Below are positions 21,201 to 29,035 of a stretch of 64,000 bases of DNA, one piece after another. The stretch lies in assembly GCA_027532825.1 (NCBI GenBank), contig JAPZTL010000003.1, positions 58,365-122,364 of the forward strand, in the 5' to 3' direction. The position numbers and the translations under genes are program-made. Position 1 is the stretch's first letter, and every line of letters starts with the position of its first letter. The notes below the pieces were generated by a model, which was not told the DNA's origin, did no database searches, and saw nothing but the letters and a program-made list of their open reading frames with translations. The DNA is from Silanimonas sp021297925 (GTDB taxonomy: Bacteria > Pseudomonadota > Gammaproteobacteria > Xanthomonadales > Xanthomonadaceae).

Positions 21201-21571
21201 CGTTCACGATCGACGGCGCCGACCACCTCGGCTTCACCGCCGACCTCGGCTCGATCGAGGCCGGCAAGAAGGCCGACCTGGTGATCGTGGATGGCAACCC
21301 GCTGGTCGACCTGAAGGACAGCGCCAAGGTCGCCACCGTGATCGTCAATGGCCGCCAGTTCGACGCCGCCACGCTGGCCGAAGTCGGCGGCCGCGAGCGC
21401 CCGGCGCCCACCTACTACTGGCAGCGCCAGGGCAATGGCCTGATGCGCGGCGCCGAGTGGGGCCCCACCGCGCCCTGCCACTGCCCGAAGGGCCACCGTG
21501 CCCCGATGCCCTGGGAGTATGGCGGCTCGTGGTCCGGGCGCGGACGCGCCGGACGCCGCGCGACGGAATGA
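18278..21571 (+). CDS. TolB-like propeller / amidohydrolase fusion protein
   Basis: A 1097-residue exported enzyme. A signal peptide (1-22) is followed by a beta-propeller of PD40/TolB-type repeats (about 45-600; many SPDGR/TPDNA motifs). A metal-dependent amidohydrolase domain (about 640-1065) follows, with the HAH metal motif (H704, H706), a lysine in AVKSYNQ likely to be the carbamylated ligand, and the C-terminal GSIEAGKKADLVIVDGNP block. Such fusions occur in Xanthomonadales and other proteobacteria; the substrate is unknown but may be a peptide or cyclic amide in the periplasm. Its stop overlaps the start of the next gene (ATGA). It follows the 3HB oligomer hydrolase by 36 bases, and no link to that locus is shown. 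Confidence 0.85.
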   Translation: MRPTLLAAALAAATALCPPAGAADAPAWDVNGKHGPTKTVRFTTDEGTWLDLDVSPDGRSIVFSMLGDLYRLPIDGGRATRLTSGPAWDVQPRYSPDGREIAYTSDRDGGNNLWRMRADGSGATQVTKERFRLFNNPAWTPDGQYLIGRKHFTGLRSLGAGELWMVHRDSGDGLQLTNMKNDQQDLGEPAVSPDGRYVYFSEDVSGGTSFEYNKNPHGLIYAIKRLDRETGEIETLVASPGGAVRPQPSPDGKTLAFVKRIRDKSVLHLLDLASGQVRPLWDGLARDQQEAWAIFGPYANFDWTPDNAALVVWGKDGKFWRVDAATGEATNIPFTAEVEQVVTEAPRQPKRLPEGTFTPKMARDVATSPDGRRVVFHAVGRLWLRNGNATPVALTGRDDRFEYQPSFSADGRQLVFTTWTDAGRGRVVVRDLASGTERELTPEPGLYYGPRFSPDGTQVVYVREGGNSIVGSAFGRDTGLFLRPAAGGEARKISDDGREPQFNADGTRVFFLTGGGLSKKLVSVGLHGEDRRDVLDLKYVDAVSVSPDGRHVAFTELFNAYVAPLPRTGGAIALSKDTKAVPVTPLTTDVGAYLHWSDADSLHWLVGERYVSRDLGAARDDGGTPLGLRVPVDTPTETVAITGGRVVTMRDAQRTQEVIEDGVVVLRGDRIVAVGKAGEVAIPAGARIVDARGKTVLPGYVDVHAHAAHFFSGVIPQANWSYGANLAFGVTTMFDPSANTETVFSQAELVEAGRMVGPRVFSTGTILYGADGDFKAVVNSIDDARAHLRRLRANGVFAVKSYNQPRRDQRQQINQAARELGMMTVEEGGSTLQHNLTMIVDGSSNIEHNLPVAPLRRDVIELWRQTDVRNTPTLNVSFGGLSGEYWWYARDNVWQNERLLRFFPRETLEARAIRRETGPDWDYWHITVAESLKALRDAGVRVHVGGHGQLQGLGSHWEMWSLAQGGFTNFEALRAFTIDGADHLGFTADLGSIEAGKKADLVIVDGNPLVDLKDSAKVATVIVNGRQFDAATLAEVGGRERPAPTYYWQRQGNGLMRGAEWGPTAPCHCPKGHRAPMPWEYGGSWSGRGRAGRRATE

Positions 21572-22398
21572 GGCGCATGCGTCGCCTCACGGTCATCGTC
21601 CTCCTGCTCGCCGTTCTTCCGGGGGCGGCCGGGGCCGCCGGCGTGACCTCCGCCGCACCTCATCCTGCGAACGGCGGGGATGGCGCCATCTGGACGTTCT
21701 GCTTCGAGGACCGCGACATCCCGCCGTGGCGGACCCGCGTCGGCGCGGGCCTGAACATCGACCTGCTCGAGGCGGCCTCGCGGCAGATCGGTCTCCGGCT
21801 CCGCTACGTGGCCTTGCCGTGGCGCCGCTGCCAGTCGGGGGTGGCGAAAGGCGAGATCGACGGCCTGTTCGCGATCAGCCATTCCGGGGAGCGGGAGCGG
21901 CTCTGGGTCTACCCGCCGGGCGAAGCGGATCGCGCCCGGTTCCGCATGTTCCAGGACAGCTACATCCTGCTGCGCCGAAGCGGGGATGCGGTGACCGCGG
22001 TCGATGGTCGCGTGATTAACCTACAAGGCCGCATCGGCGCCCAGCCGGGCTACTCGGTGGTCGCCGACCTGCGGCAGCAAGGGCTCGATGTCGACGACGG
22101 AACGCCGGAGCCTGCACGCATCGTCCGCAAGCTCCTCGAGGGCCGCCTCGGGGCGGCGGCGCTGGGCATGAACGATTGGCGCGACCTGCAGGCACAGGAC
22201 GAGCCCGCGCTGGACGGGGTCGAGGCCCTCGCCGAGCCCCTTTTCGAGAAGGATTACTTCCTCGTGGTCTCGCACCGGCGTCACACCCTCTCGCCCGGGG
22301 CCACGCGCGCGCTGTGGGAGGCCATCGCCGACCAGCGCGACCGGGTGGTACCGATGTCGGCCGGCCCAGCGCCCGCCGGGAGCCGCCGAGCCGATTGA
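21568..22398 (+). CDS. Family-3-type periplasmic solute-binding protein
   Basis: A 276-residue protein with a signal peptide (about 1-25) and the fold pattern of bacterial family-3 extracellular solute-binding proteins. It starts WTFCFEDRDIPPW and has NIDLLEAASRQIGLRLRYVALPWRRCQSGVAKGEIDG and GYSVVADLRQQGLDVDDG. Substrates in the family are amino acids or small acids. No permease or ATPase is adjacent, so it may act as an orphan binder or sensor. The ATG at 21568 forms an ATGA overlap with the amidohydrolase stop, showing the two are translated together. Confidence 0.8.
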   Translation: MRRMRRLTVIVLLLAVLPGAAGAAGVTSAAPHPANGGDGAIWTFCFEDRDIPPWRTRVGAGLNIDLLEAASRQIGLRLRYVALPWRRCQSGVAKGEIDGLFAISHSGERERLWVYPPGEADRARFRMFQDSYILLRRSGDAVTAVDGRVINLQGRIGAQPGYSVVADLRQQGLDVDDGTPEPARIVRKLLEGRLGAAALGMNDWRDLQAQDEPALDGVEALAEPLFEKDYFLVVSHRRHTLSPGATRALWEAIADQRDRVVPMSAGPAPAGSRRAD

Positions 22399-22491
22399 GC
22401 CGGAAGCACAGCCCGGTCGCCGGCGCCAGCCTGTGCGTCGACGGATCGTGGGGGGACAATCGCCGGCCGTTCCACCTGCCGTCGAGTCCCG

Positions 22492-24954
22492 ATGTCCGCT
22501 CCTGCTGCACCCGCCCCCGAAACCGCCGGCCTCGCCGCGCCCGTCCGTCCTGCCGCCGCCATCGCGGCCACCATCGCCCAGCGCATCGCCGCCGAGATCG
22601 CTGCGCAGCCCGCGCAGGTGCGTGCGGCCGTGGAACTGCTGGACGAGGGCGCGACCGTCCCCTTCATCGCCCGCTACCGCAAGGAAGTGACCGGCGGTCT
22701 CGACGACACCCAGCTGCGCAACCTCGAGCAGCAGCTCGGCTACCTGCGCGAGATGGAAGACCGCCGCGACGCCATCCTCGCTTCCATCGCCGAGCAGGGA
22801 AAACTGACGAAGCCGCTGCTGGACGACGTGCTGGCCGCCGACAGCAAGTCGCGCCTCGAAGACCTCTACCTGCCCTACAAGCCCAAGCGCCGCACCAAGG
22901 CACAGATCGCCCGCGAAGCCGGGCTGGAGCCGCTGGCCGACGCGATCCTCGCGGATCCGACCGTCGCCCCCGAGGAACGCGCCGCCGCCTTCGTCGATGC
23001 GGAGAAAGGCGTGGCCGACGCCGCCGCCGCGCTGGACGGCGCGCGCGCCATCCTGATCGAGCGCATCGGCGAGAACGCCGCGCTGGTCGGTGAACTGCGC
23101 GAGTGGCTGCAGGCCAAGGGCGTGCTGCGCTCCAAGGTGATGCCCGGCAAAGAGACCGAGGGCGCGAAGTATCGCGACTACTTCGAGCACGTCGAGCCGA
23201 TCGCGACCATCCCCTCGCACCGCATGCTGGCCCTGCTGCGCGGGCGCCGCGAGGAGATGCTCAGCGTCGACCTCGAACCCACCGCCGATCTCGAGGCCGG
23301 CCACGCCTATGCCGAAGGCCGCGTCGCGCTCGCGGCCGGCATCGCGCCGAAGGGCCGCCCGGCCGATGCCTGGTTGCTCACCACCTGCCGCCTCGCCTGG
23401 CGCGCGCGCCTGCTCATGCACCTGTCGGTCGACCTCGTCGGCGCGGCGCGCGAGAAGGCCGAGGCCGAGGCCATCGCGGTGTTCGGCGACAACCTCAAGG
23501 ACCTGCTGCTCGCGGCCCCCGCCGGCATGCGCCCGGTGCTGGGCCTCGACCCGGGCCTGCGCACCGGCGTGAAGGTGGCCGTGGTCGACGCCACCGGCAA
23601 GCTGGTCGCCACCGACACGATCTACCCGCACGAGCCGAAGCGGCAGTGGGATTCGTCCATCGCGCGCCTGAAGCAGCTCTGCGCGGCGCACGCCGTCGAG
23701 CTCATCGCCATCGGCAACGGCACGGCCAGCCGCGAGACCGACAAGCTGGCCGGCGAGCTGATGGCCAAGCACCCGGAGCTGAAGCTCACCAAGATCGTCG
23801 TCAGCGAGGCCGGCGCCTCGGTGTATTCCGCGTCGGAACTCGCGGCCCGCGAATTCCCCGACCTCGACGTCAGCATCCGCGGCGCGGTCTCCATCGCCCG
23901 CCGCCTGCAGGACCCGCTGGCCGAACTCGTGAAGATCGAACCGAAGGCGATCGGCGTGGGCCAGTACCAGCACGACGTGAACCAGTTCGCGATGGCCCGC
24001 GCCCTCGACGCCCGCGTCGAGGACTGCGTGAACGCCGTCGGCGTGTACGTGAACACCGCCTCCGCGCCGCTGCTGGCGCGCGTGTCGGGCCTGACGACCA
24101 CGGTGGCGGAAAACATCGTTCGTTATCGCGATGAACACGGCGCCTTCAAGTCGCGCCGCGAGCTGCTGAAGGTGCCGCGCCTCGGCGACAAGACCTTCGA
24201 GCAGTGCGCCGGCTTCCTGCGCATCGCCGGCGGCGACGAGCCGCTGGACGCCTCGGCCGTACACCCCGAGGCCTACCCGGTGGTGGAGAAGATCGTGAAG
24301 GCCTGCGGCCGCCCCATCGGCCAGCTGATCGGCGATGCGGCCAGCCTGCGCGGCCTGAAGCTCGAGCAATTCACTGATGAGCGCTTCGGCCTGCCAACGG
24401 TGAAGGACATCGTCAAGGAACTCGAGAAGCCCGGCCGCGACCCGCGCCCGGAGTTCAAGGCCGCGCGCTTCGCCGACGGCGTCGAAGACCTGAAGGACCT
24501 GCGACCCGGCATGGTGCTGGAGGGCGTCGTCACCAACGTCGCGGCCTTCGGTGCCTTCGTCGACATCGGCGTGCATCAGGATGGGTTGGTGCACATCTCC
24601 GCTTTGTCGGACAAGTTCGTGAAGGACCCGCGCGAGGTGGTGAAGGTCGGCGACGTGGTCAAGGTGAAGGTGCTGGAGGTCGACGTGGCGCGGAAGCGCA
24701 TCGCCCTGACCCGACGCCTCGACGACGTGCCGGGCGAAGCCCGGGGCGGGAAGCGCGAGGAGCGTCCGGCGGCGAACGAGCGCGGTCGAGACGAGCGCGG
24801 CGGTCGCGATTCGCGTGGGGCACGCGATGGCGGCGGTGGACGCGATGGCCGCGGCGAGCCGCGCGGCGGCGGACGAGGCGGCTCAGGCGGGGCCGCCGGT
24901 GCGGCGCCGGCCAACACCGCGATGGCAGACGCCCTGCGCGCACTGAAGCGCTGA
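22492..24954 (+). CDS. tex: Tex-family RNA-binding transcription accessory protein
   Basis: An 820-residue Tex protein. The N-terminal Tex helical region has VPFIARYRKEVTGGLDDTQLR (about 60-80). A YqgF-like domain starts at PVLGLDPGLRTGVKVAVVD (about 345). Helix-hairpin-helix motifs lie around 520-580, and an S1 RNA-binding domain (about 645-715, VLEGVVTNVAAFGAFVDIGVHQDGLVHIS) follows. Tex proteins are linked to transcription and RNA turnover. The last 80 residues form an unusually long Arg/Gly/Glu-rich RGG-like tail (about 728-800) that probably adds RNA affinity. Confidence 0.95.
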   Translation: MSAPAAPAPETAGLAAPVRPAAAIAATIAQRIAAEIAAQPAQVRAAVELLDEGATVPFIARYRKEVTGGLDDTQLRNLEQQLGYLREMEDRRDAILASIAEQGKLTKPLLDDVLAADSKSRLEDLYLPYKPKRRTKAQIAREAGLEPLADAILADPTVAPEERAAAFVDAEKGVADAAAALDGARAILIERIGENAALVGELREWLQAKGVLRSKVMPGKETEGAKYRDYFEHVEPIATIPSHRMLALLRGRREEMLSVDLEPTADLEAGHAYAEGRVALAAGIAPKGRPADAWLLTTCRLAWRARLLMHLSVDLVGAAREKAEAEAIAVFGDNLKDLLLAAPAGMRPVLGLDPGLRTGVKVAVVDATGKLVATDTIYPHEPKRQWDSSIARLKQLCAAHAVELIAIGNGTASRETDKLAGELMAKHPELKLTKIVVSEAGASVYSASELAAREFPDLDVSIRGAVSIARRLQDPLAELVKIEPKAIGVGQYQHDVNQFAMARALDARVEDCVNAVGVYVNTASAPLLARVSGLTTTVAENIVRYRDEHGAFKSRRELLKVPRLGDKTFEQCAGFLRIAGGDEPLDASAVHPEAYPVVEKIVKACGRPIGQLIGDAASLRGLKLEQFTDERFGLPTVKDIVKELEKPGRDPRPEFKAARFADGVEDLKDLRPGMVLEGVVTNVAAFGAFVDIGVHQDGLVHISALSDKFVKDPREVVKVGDVVKVKVLEVDVARKRIALTRRLDDVPGEARGGKREERPAANERGRDERGGRDSRGARDGGGGRDGRGEPRGGGRGGSGGAAGAAPANTAMADALRALKR

Positions 24955-24964
24955 TACTGGCCGC

Positions 24965-26014
24965 ATGGCCAGCTCCCTGCTCACCGCCCTCGCCGGGGCC
25001 TGCACCGCCTTCGCGGCGCTGCTCGCCCTCGCCCTGACCGCCGCGCCGCGTCGCCTGCCGATGCCGCGCTCGGCGTTGTTCGGCGGGGCAGTGATGCTGA
25101 TCGGGCTAACGCACACCGCGTGGCAGCACGTCGGCCTCGCCTCTCTGGAGGCGAGCGCATCGCCGCCGTGGCGTTACGGCGCCGGGCTGTTCGCGCAGAG
25201 CTGGGGCTTCTACGCGCTGCTCGCCGGTGTGCTGCAGCCCGCCGACGCGCGACGCCTCGCGATCATCGCGAGCGGCGCGATGAGCCTCGCGCTCGCACTG
25301 CTGGTACCGCCCGCGTGGGCCATCCCGGTGTCGCTCGCCATGGGCACCGCCTACGCCACGCACCTCGCCGTGCTCGTGCATCGGCTGCGGGCCACGCGGC
25401 GCTGGTTCCGCGTGGAGCTGCCGGTGGTGCTGGCCTTCGCGGTGATGGGGCTGGGCGTGGGAGTGGCCGGCCTGCTCACCCCGTCGCTGCTGCCGTGGAT
25501 GACCTTCGCGCTGGCCTATTCGCTGCAGATGGCCGCCGGCTTCCTGCTGGTCTCGGCCCTGCTGCTGCTCGTGCCCGACCTCGCAGCCAAGACGCAGGAG
25601 GCCGTGAACACCAGCTACGCGCAGAGCTCGCTGGGCCGGGTCGACGTGGCCCAGGCCGCGGAGCGCCTGCGGCGGCTGTTCGAGGACGAGCACCTCTACC
25701 GGGACGAGGACCTCGGGCTCGCCAAGCTGGCCCGCCGGGTGGAGCTCAGCCCGCACCAGCTCTCCGAGCTGCTCAACGTCCGCTTCGGCGAAAGCTTCTC
25801 GAAGTTCGTCCGGCGGCATCGTGTGGCGGCGGCCAGCCGGATGCTGATCGACGAACCCCGGGCCTCGGTGCTGTCGGTCGGGCTGTCGGTCGGTTTCGGC
25901 TCGCAGTCGACGTTCTACGCCGCCTTCAAGGAGGAAACCGGCCTCGTGCCGGGCGAGTTCCGGCGCCGGAATCTCCCGTCCGATCATTCCGGAAACGCGC
26001 AAGTGATTGATTGA
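24965..26014 (+). CDS. Membrane-anchored AraC-family regulator
   Basis: A 349-residue protein with an N-terminal membrane domain of about six helices (1-205) and a C-terminal AraC-type DNA-binding domain (about 240-345) with LAKLARRVELSPHQLSELLNVRFGESFSKFVRRHRVAAASRMLI and the second HTH GFGSQSTFYAAFKEETGLVPGEFRR. The layout suggests a regulator that senses something in the membrane or periplasm. It starts 10 bases after tex. A 14-base repeat, CGATCATTCCGGAA, occurs at the end of this gene (25981) and again 64 bases on (26045), just before the next gene, which is a likely target. Confidence 0.88.
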   Translation: MASSLLTALAGACTAFAALLALALTAAPRRLPMPRSALFGGAVMLIGLTHTAWQHVGLASLEASASPPWRYGAGLFAQSWGFYALLAGVLQPADARRLAIIASGAMSLALALLVPPAWAIPVSLAMGTAYATHLAVLVHRLRATRRWFRVELPVVLAFAVMGLGVGVAGLLTPSLLPWMTFALAYSLQMAAGFLLVSALLLLVPDLAAKTQEAVNTSYAQSSLGRVDVAQAAERLRRLFEDEHLYRDEDLGLAKLARRVELSPHQLSELLNVRFGESFSKFVRRHRVAAASRMLIDEPRASVLSVGLSVGFGSQSTFYAAFKEETGLVPGEFRRRNLPSDHSGNAQVID

Positions 26015-26058
26015 AAAGGAACGGCTCGGCGACTTGTTCCGCGGCGATCATTCCGGAA
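25981..26058. promoter_or_regulatory. Direct repeat CGATCATTCCGGAA (two copies)
   Basis: Two identical 14-base copies lie at 25981-25994 (inside the last codons of the AraC-family gene) and 26045-26058. Start-to-start spacing is 64 bases, about six helical turns. Each contains the palindrome TTCCGGAA. The second copy is 55 bases upstream of the ATG of the small membrane protein gene. Direct repeats are typical AraC-family operators, so these may be the sites of the regulator just encoded. Confidence 0.4.
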
Positions 26059-26113
26059 GCGGGCCTCGCGGGCCGACGCCATCGTGGCGTCGAACCCACT
26101 GCGGAGACCCGCC

Positions 26114-26542
26114 ATGTACGCCCCCACCCCCGTTCCGACCGCCGAAGACGTGCTGCTCGTCCACGCCGTCTACGGCCTCTACCTGGTCATCTCGATCGCG
26201 CTCACCGTCTGGGTAGCCCGCGTGCTGTCCAGCACCGGCGAGACCTTCCTCGTGCAGTGCTTCGGCCACGACGCCGACCTCGCCCGCTCCACCAACCGGC
26301 TGCTGGTCATCGGCTTCTACCTCGTCAACCTCGGCTTCATCGGCCTGCGGCTCGGCAACTGGACGCCGGGCGAGAGTCACCTGATCAGCGAGGTCGGCAC
26401 CCGCGTTGGCGTGACCCTGCTGGTGCTCGGCGGCATGCACTTCTTCAACATGCTGATGATCGCGCGCATGGGCCGGACGATCCGCGGCTGGATCGCCGAC
26501 TACGGCCCCGAAGCGAACGAGCCGCCGGCGATTCCGCGCTGA
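26114..26542 (+). CDS. Small integral membrane protein of unknown function
   Basis: A 142-residue protein with three predicted membrane helices (about 14-36, 65-90 and 103-125) and short charged loops. I recognise no domain family with a known job. The ATG at 26114 was preferred over one 30 bases upstream because CGGAG precedes it closely and the hydrophobic core begins soon after. It sits directly behind the AraC-family gene and the direct repeat, so it may be the target of that regulator. Confidence 0.75.
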   Translation: MYAPTPVPTAEDVLLVHAVYGLYLVISIALTVWVARVLSSTGETFLVQCFGHDADLARSTNRLLVIGFYLVNLGFIGLRLGNWTPGESHLISEVGTRVGVTLLVLGGMHFFNMLMIARMGRTIRGWIADYGPEANEPPAIPR

Positions 26543-26555
26543 GGAGAACCGACGC

Positions 26556-27965
26556 TCAGGGCGCACCGATCCGCCGCACCTGCACAGTGCCCACGCGGGC
26601 CTCGGGGCCCTCGGTGCCCTTGGGCTCGGTCCAGACCAGCACGGCCACCTCGCCCAGGCTGGCCAGGCGCGGCATGCCGGTGCCCCGGCCCGGCGGCAGC
26701 CTCGCCACGTCCTGCATCGCCGCCGGCGCCAGCGACGGGGACAGGGTGGCGATCCGGAGGGCGAGCGCACCCTCCGGGCCCGCACCGAGCCAAGCCGCGA
26801 GCCAGCGCCCATCGCGCCAGGGCGCGAGGTCGGGGCGGCCCAGCATCGCGTCACCGGAGTCGAGGGTGGTCGCCGGATCGGCACGTCCGAGAAGGGCCGC
26901 TTTCACGGACAGCGTGGCACCGGCCATCGTCGGCCACAGCGCGGCCACGCGATCGCCGGACGCGGCCAGCGCCGGCCCGTTGACCGGACAGGCGGCGATC
27001 CGCCAGCCGTCGGTCCGCACCGCTGCGCCCGGCGTCCAGCGGCCGCCACGGTAGTCCGCCGCGTACACGTCGCGGACCTCGTCCTCGCTGCGGTTCCGAT
27101 ACACCAGCACGGCACCCGCGCCGCGACGCACGAGGTCGGTCGGGCAGCACGAGCACACCCGCGCGTCGACCTCCTGTTGATGGCGAAGCACGAAATCGCG
27201 GCCGACCTCCGCGGAGCGCAGGCTCATCGGACCTTCTGCATGCGCATGGCCGCCGCCCGACGCGCCGTGGCCGGCGCCATGCGCGTGGTGCGTGTCATCT
27301 CCGGCCGGTGCCAGGGTGTTCCGGCCGTCCAGCCAGACCAGCAGCATCCGGTCCCCGCCCATCGCCACCATGGACACGAAGCCGTGCTCGGTCGGCGTGC
27401 GGTCGTCGTGCGGCGTGATCGGTGCGCTCCACGTGCGGCCCTCGTCCTCGGAGCGGACCAAGCGGATGTCGTAGGCGTAGGTGGAAGGCCCGCTCTTCTG
27501 CAGGTACCAGGTCCACCAGTCACCATTGTCGGCGATGGCGACGGAGGGGAAGTCGGCCCAGTTGACGAACCAGTCGCAGCCGCTGGCGACATCGCGCGGC
27601 TCGCCGAGCGCACCATCGATGCCCAGCGTGGCCGTGCGCAGGATCGCGCAGCCCTCGGCATCGCGTTCCTGCCAGCTCAGCACGAAGCGCTCGCGGGCCG
27701 GATCGGCGACCACGTTCGGCTGCGCCGCCGGCCGTTCGAACGCCAGCGGCACGGCGATGATCGACAGCGGTGCGTCGGCGTCCGGCAACGTCGGCGCGGA
27801 CGGTGGGGACGGCGGGGATGCGCCCACGTCGTCGGGGGCGGCGCTGCAGCCGACGAGCGCGGCGATCGCGACCAGCGCGGCGAGCGTCGTCTCGCGGCTC
27901 AGAAGCGACGCTGCCACACGACCTCCGCCCATCGCGGCTCTCCGAGCTGATCTGGTGGCCGGCAT
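26556..27965 (-). CDS. BNR-repeat (sialidase-like) lipoprotein with His-rich loop
   Basis: A 469-residue lipoprotein with lipobox ALVGC (C40) in a propeller-like protein. One perfect Asp-box (S172 to W179, SEDEGRTW) and repeated D/N-G-D-W strands indicate a BNR/sialidase-type beta-propeller. It also has a histidine-rich insert (H226 to H242, six His) and a CSCC motif (261-264), neither typical of sialidases, which suggest metal binding. Real sialidase catalysis is not supported, as the Arg triad is not evident. The start could instead be the ATG at 27932. It lies 26 bases downstream of the alpha/beta hydrolase gene on the same strand. Confidence 0.7.
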   Translation of the reverse strand: MPATRSARRAAMGGGRVAASLLSRETTLAALVAIAALVGCSAAPDDVGASPPSPPSAPTLPDADAPLSIIAVPLAFERPAAQPNVVADPARERFVLSWQERDAEGCAILRTATLGIDGALGEPRDVASGCDWFVNWADFPSVAIADNGDWWTWYLQKSGPSTYAYDIRLVRSEDEGRTWSAPITPHDDRTPTEHGFVSMVAMGGDRMLLVWLDGRNTLAPAGDDTHHAHGAGHGASGGGHAHAEGPMSLRSAEVGRDFVLRHQQEVDARVCSCCPTDLVRRGAGAVLVYRNRSEDEVRDVYAADYRGGRWTPGAAVRTDGWRIAACPVNGPALAASGDRVAALWPTMAGATLSVKAALLGRADPATTLDSGDAMLGRPDLAPWRDGRWLAAWLGAGPEGALALRIATLSPSLAPAAMQDVARLPPGRGTGMPRLASLGEVAVLVWTEPKGTEGPEARVGTVQVRRIGAP

Positions 27966-27991
27966 TGTAGGGCCGTGTTCGACCGCCCGCC

Positions 27992-28984
27992 TCAGGGCCT
28001 CGCAAGGAAGGCCTTCACCGGGGCCACCGTGCGCACGGGATCCTCTTCGTGCGGCACGTGGCCGAGGTCGTCGAACACCACGAGTTCGCTGCCCGGGATC
28101 GCGGCGTGGAAGCGCTCGCCGGCGGCCAGCGGGATCAGGCGGTCGCGCGCGCCCCAGAGGATCAGCGTCGGCTGGGTGATGGCCGAGACCGGCTGCATGC
28201 TGGCCGGCGCGCGACGACCGCCGAAGCGCGCGAACAGGGCCGCGCGGTTGCCTTCGCGCGTGGCGAGATCGAAATAGCGGTCGACCAGCGCGGGCGTCAC
28301 CTTCGACGGATCGCCGTAGACATTGCGCAGGCTCGACTCGATGACGGTGCGCGGGAGCACGCGCACGAGCAGCGGCCGGAGCATCGGCATCCCCGCCAAC
28401 CGGAAGGCGATCGGCACGGAACGCGGCGCGGTGGCCGCCGCGGCGGCCGCGGTCGGCGCGGGCGCACCCGAGGCGTCGACCAGCACGAGGCCCGCAACGC
28501 GACCGGGATGCGCGAGCGCCGCCTGCCACGCGATGCCGCCACCATAGGAATTGCCGCCAATGACGGCGCGCTCGACGCCGAGGCGATCCAGCACGGCGAT
28601 CAGCACGTCGACCTGCCGCTTCATCGAGTAATCGTGGTCGGGATCGGGTCCGGTCAGGCCGAAGCCGGGGAGGTCGTAGCGGATCACCCGGCGCGTGGGC
28701 GAGAGCGCCTCCGTCCAGCCCTGCCAGGTGTGCAACGAGTCCCCGGTGCCATGCAGCAGCACGATCGGCGTCGGATCATCGCGTGGCCCCTCGTCGCGCA
28801 CGTGCAGCGGCAGGCCAAGGATCGGCTCGATGCGCGAGGGCGGCCCGCCCCAGCGCGCCATCAGGGCCTCGGCGGGCTGGTCCGGGGCCCACGCCCACAC
28901 GACGAGACCGCCCACGGCGACCAGCGCCAGCAACGCGAGCACGGCCATTCCCTTGAGCAGGCGGCGCAGCCAACGACGCACCAT
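27992..28984 (-). CDS. Membrane-anchored alpha/beta hydrolase
   Basis: A 330-residue alpha/beta-fold hydrolase. An N-terminal hydrophobic helix (about 11-33) after a basic start anchors or exports it. The oxyanion segment is VLLHGTGD (75-82), the nucleophile is GGNSYGG (S146), an acidic turn lies in LILWGARDRLIP, and the His lies in DLGHVPHEEDP. The family covers esterases, epoxide hydrolases and haloperoxidase-like enzymes; the substrate is not predictable. It stands 51 bases downstream of the zinc ZIP gene start region on the same strand and may be a separate unit. Confidence 0.85.
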   Translation of the reverse strand: MVRRWLRRLLKGMAVLALLALVAVGGLVVWAWAPDQPAEALMARWGGPPSRIEPILGLPLHVRDEGPRDDPTPIVLLHGTGDSLHTWQGWTEALSPTRRVIRYDLPGFGLTGPDPDHDYSMKRQVDVLIAVLDRLGVERAVIGGNSYGGGIAWQAALAHPGRVAGLVLVDASGAPAPTAAAAAATAPRSVPIAFRLAGMPMLRPLLVRVLPRTVIESSLRNVYGDPSKVTPALVDRYFDLATREGNRAALFARFGGRRAPASMQPVSAITQPTLILWGARDRLIPLAAGERFHAAIPGSELVVFDDLGHVPHEEDPVRTVAPVKAFLARP

Positions 28985-29035
28985 GATCCGACCTCTTTCC
29001 CGAGAACCCGCTGGCGACTGTAGCGGGCCGACCGA

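Noticed and set aside
18278..21571. Reading this gene as TolB of the Tol-Pal system
   Set aside because: Only the propeller repeats resemble TolB; the C-terminal third is a metal amidohydrolase and no tol or pal genes are nearby.
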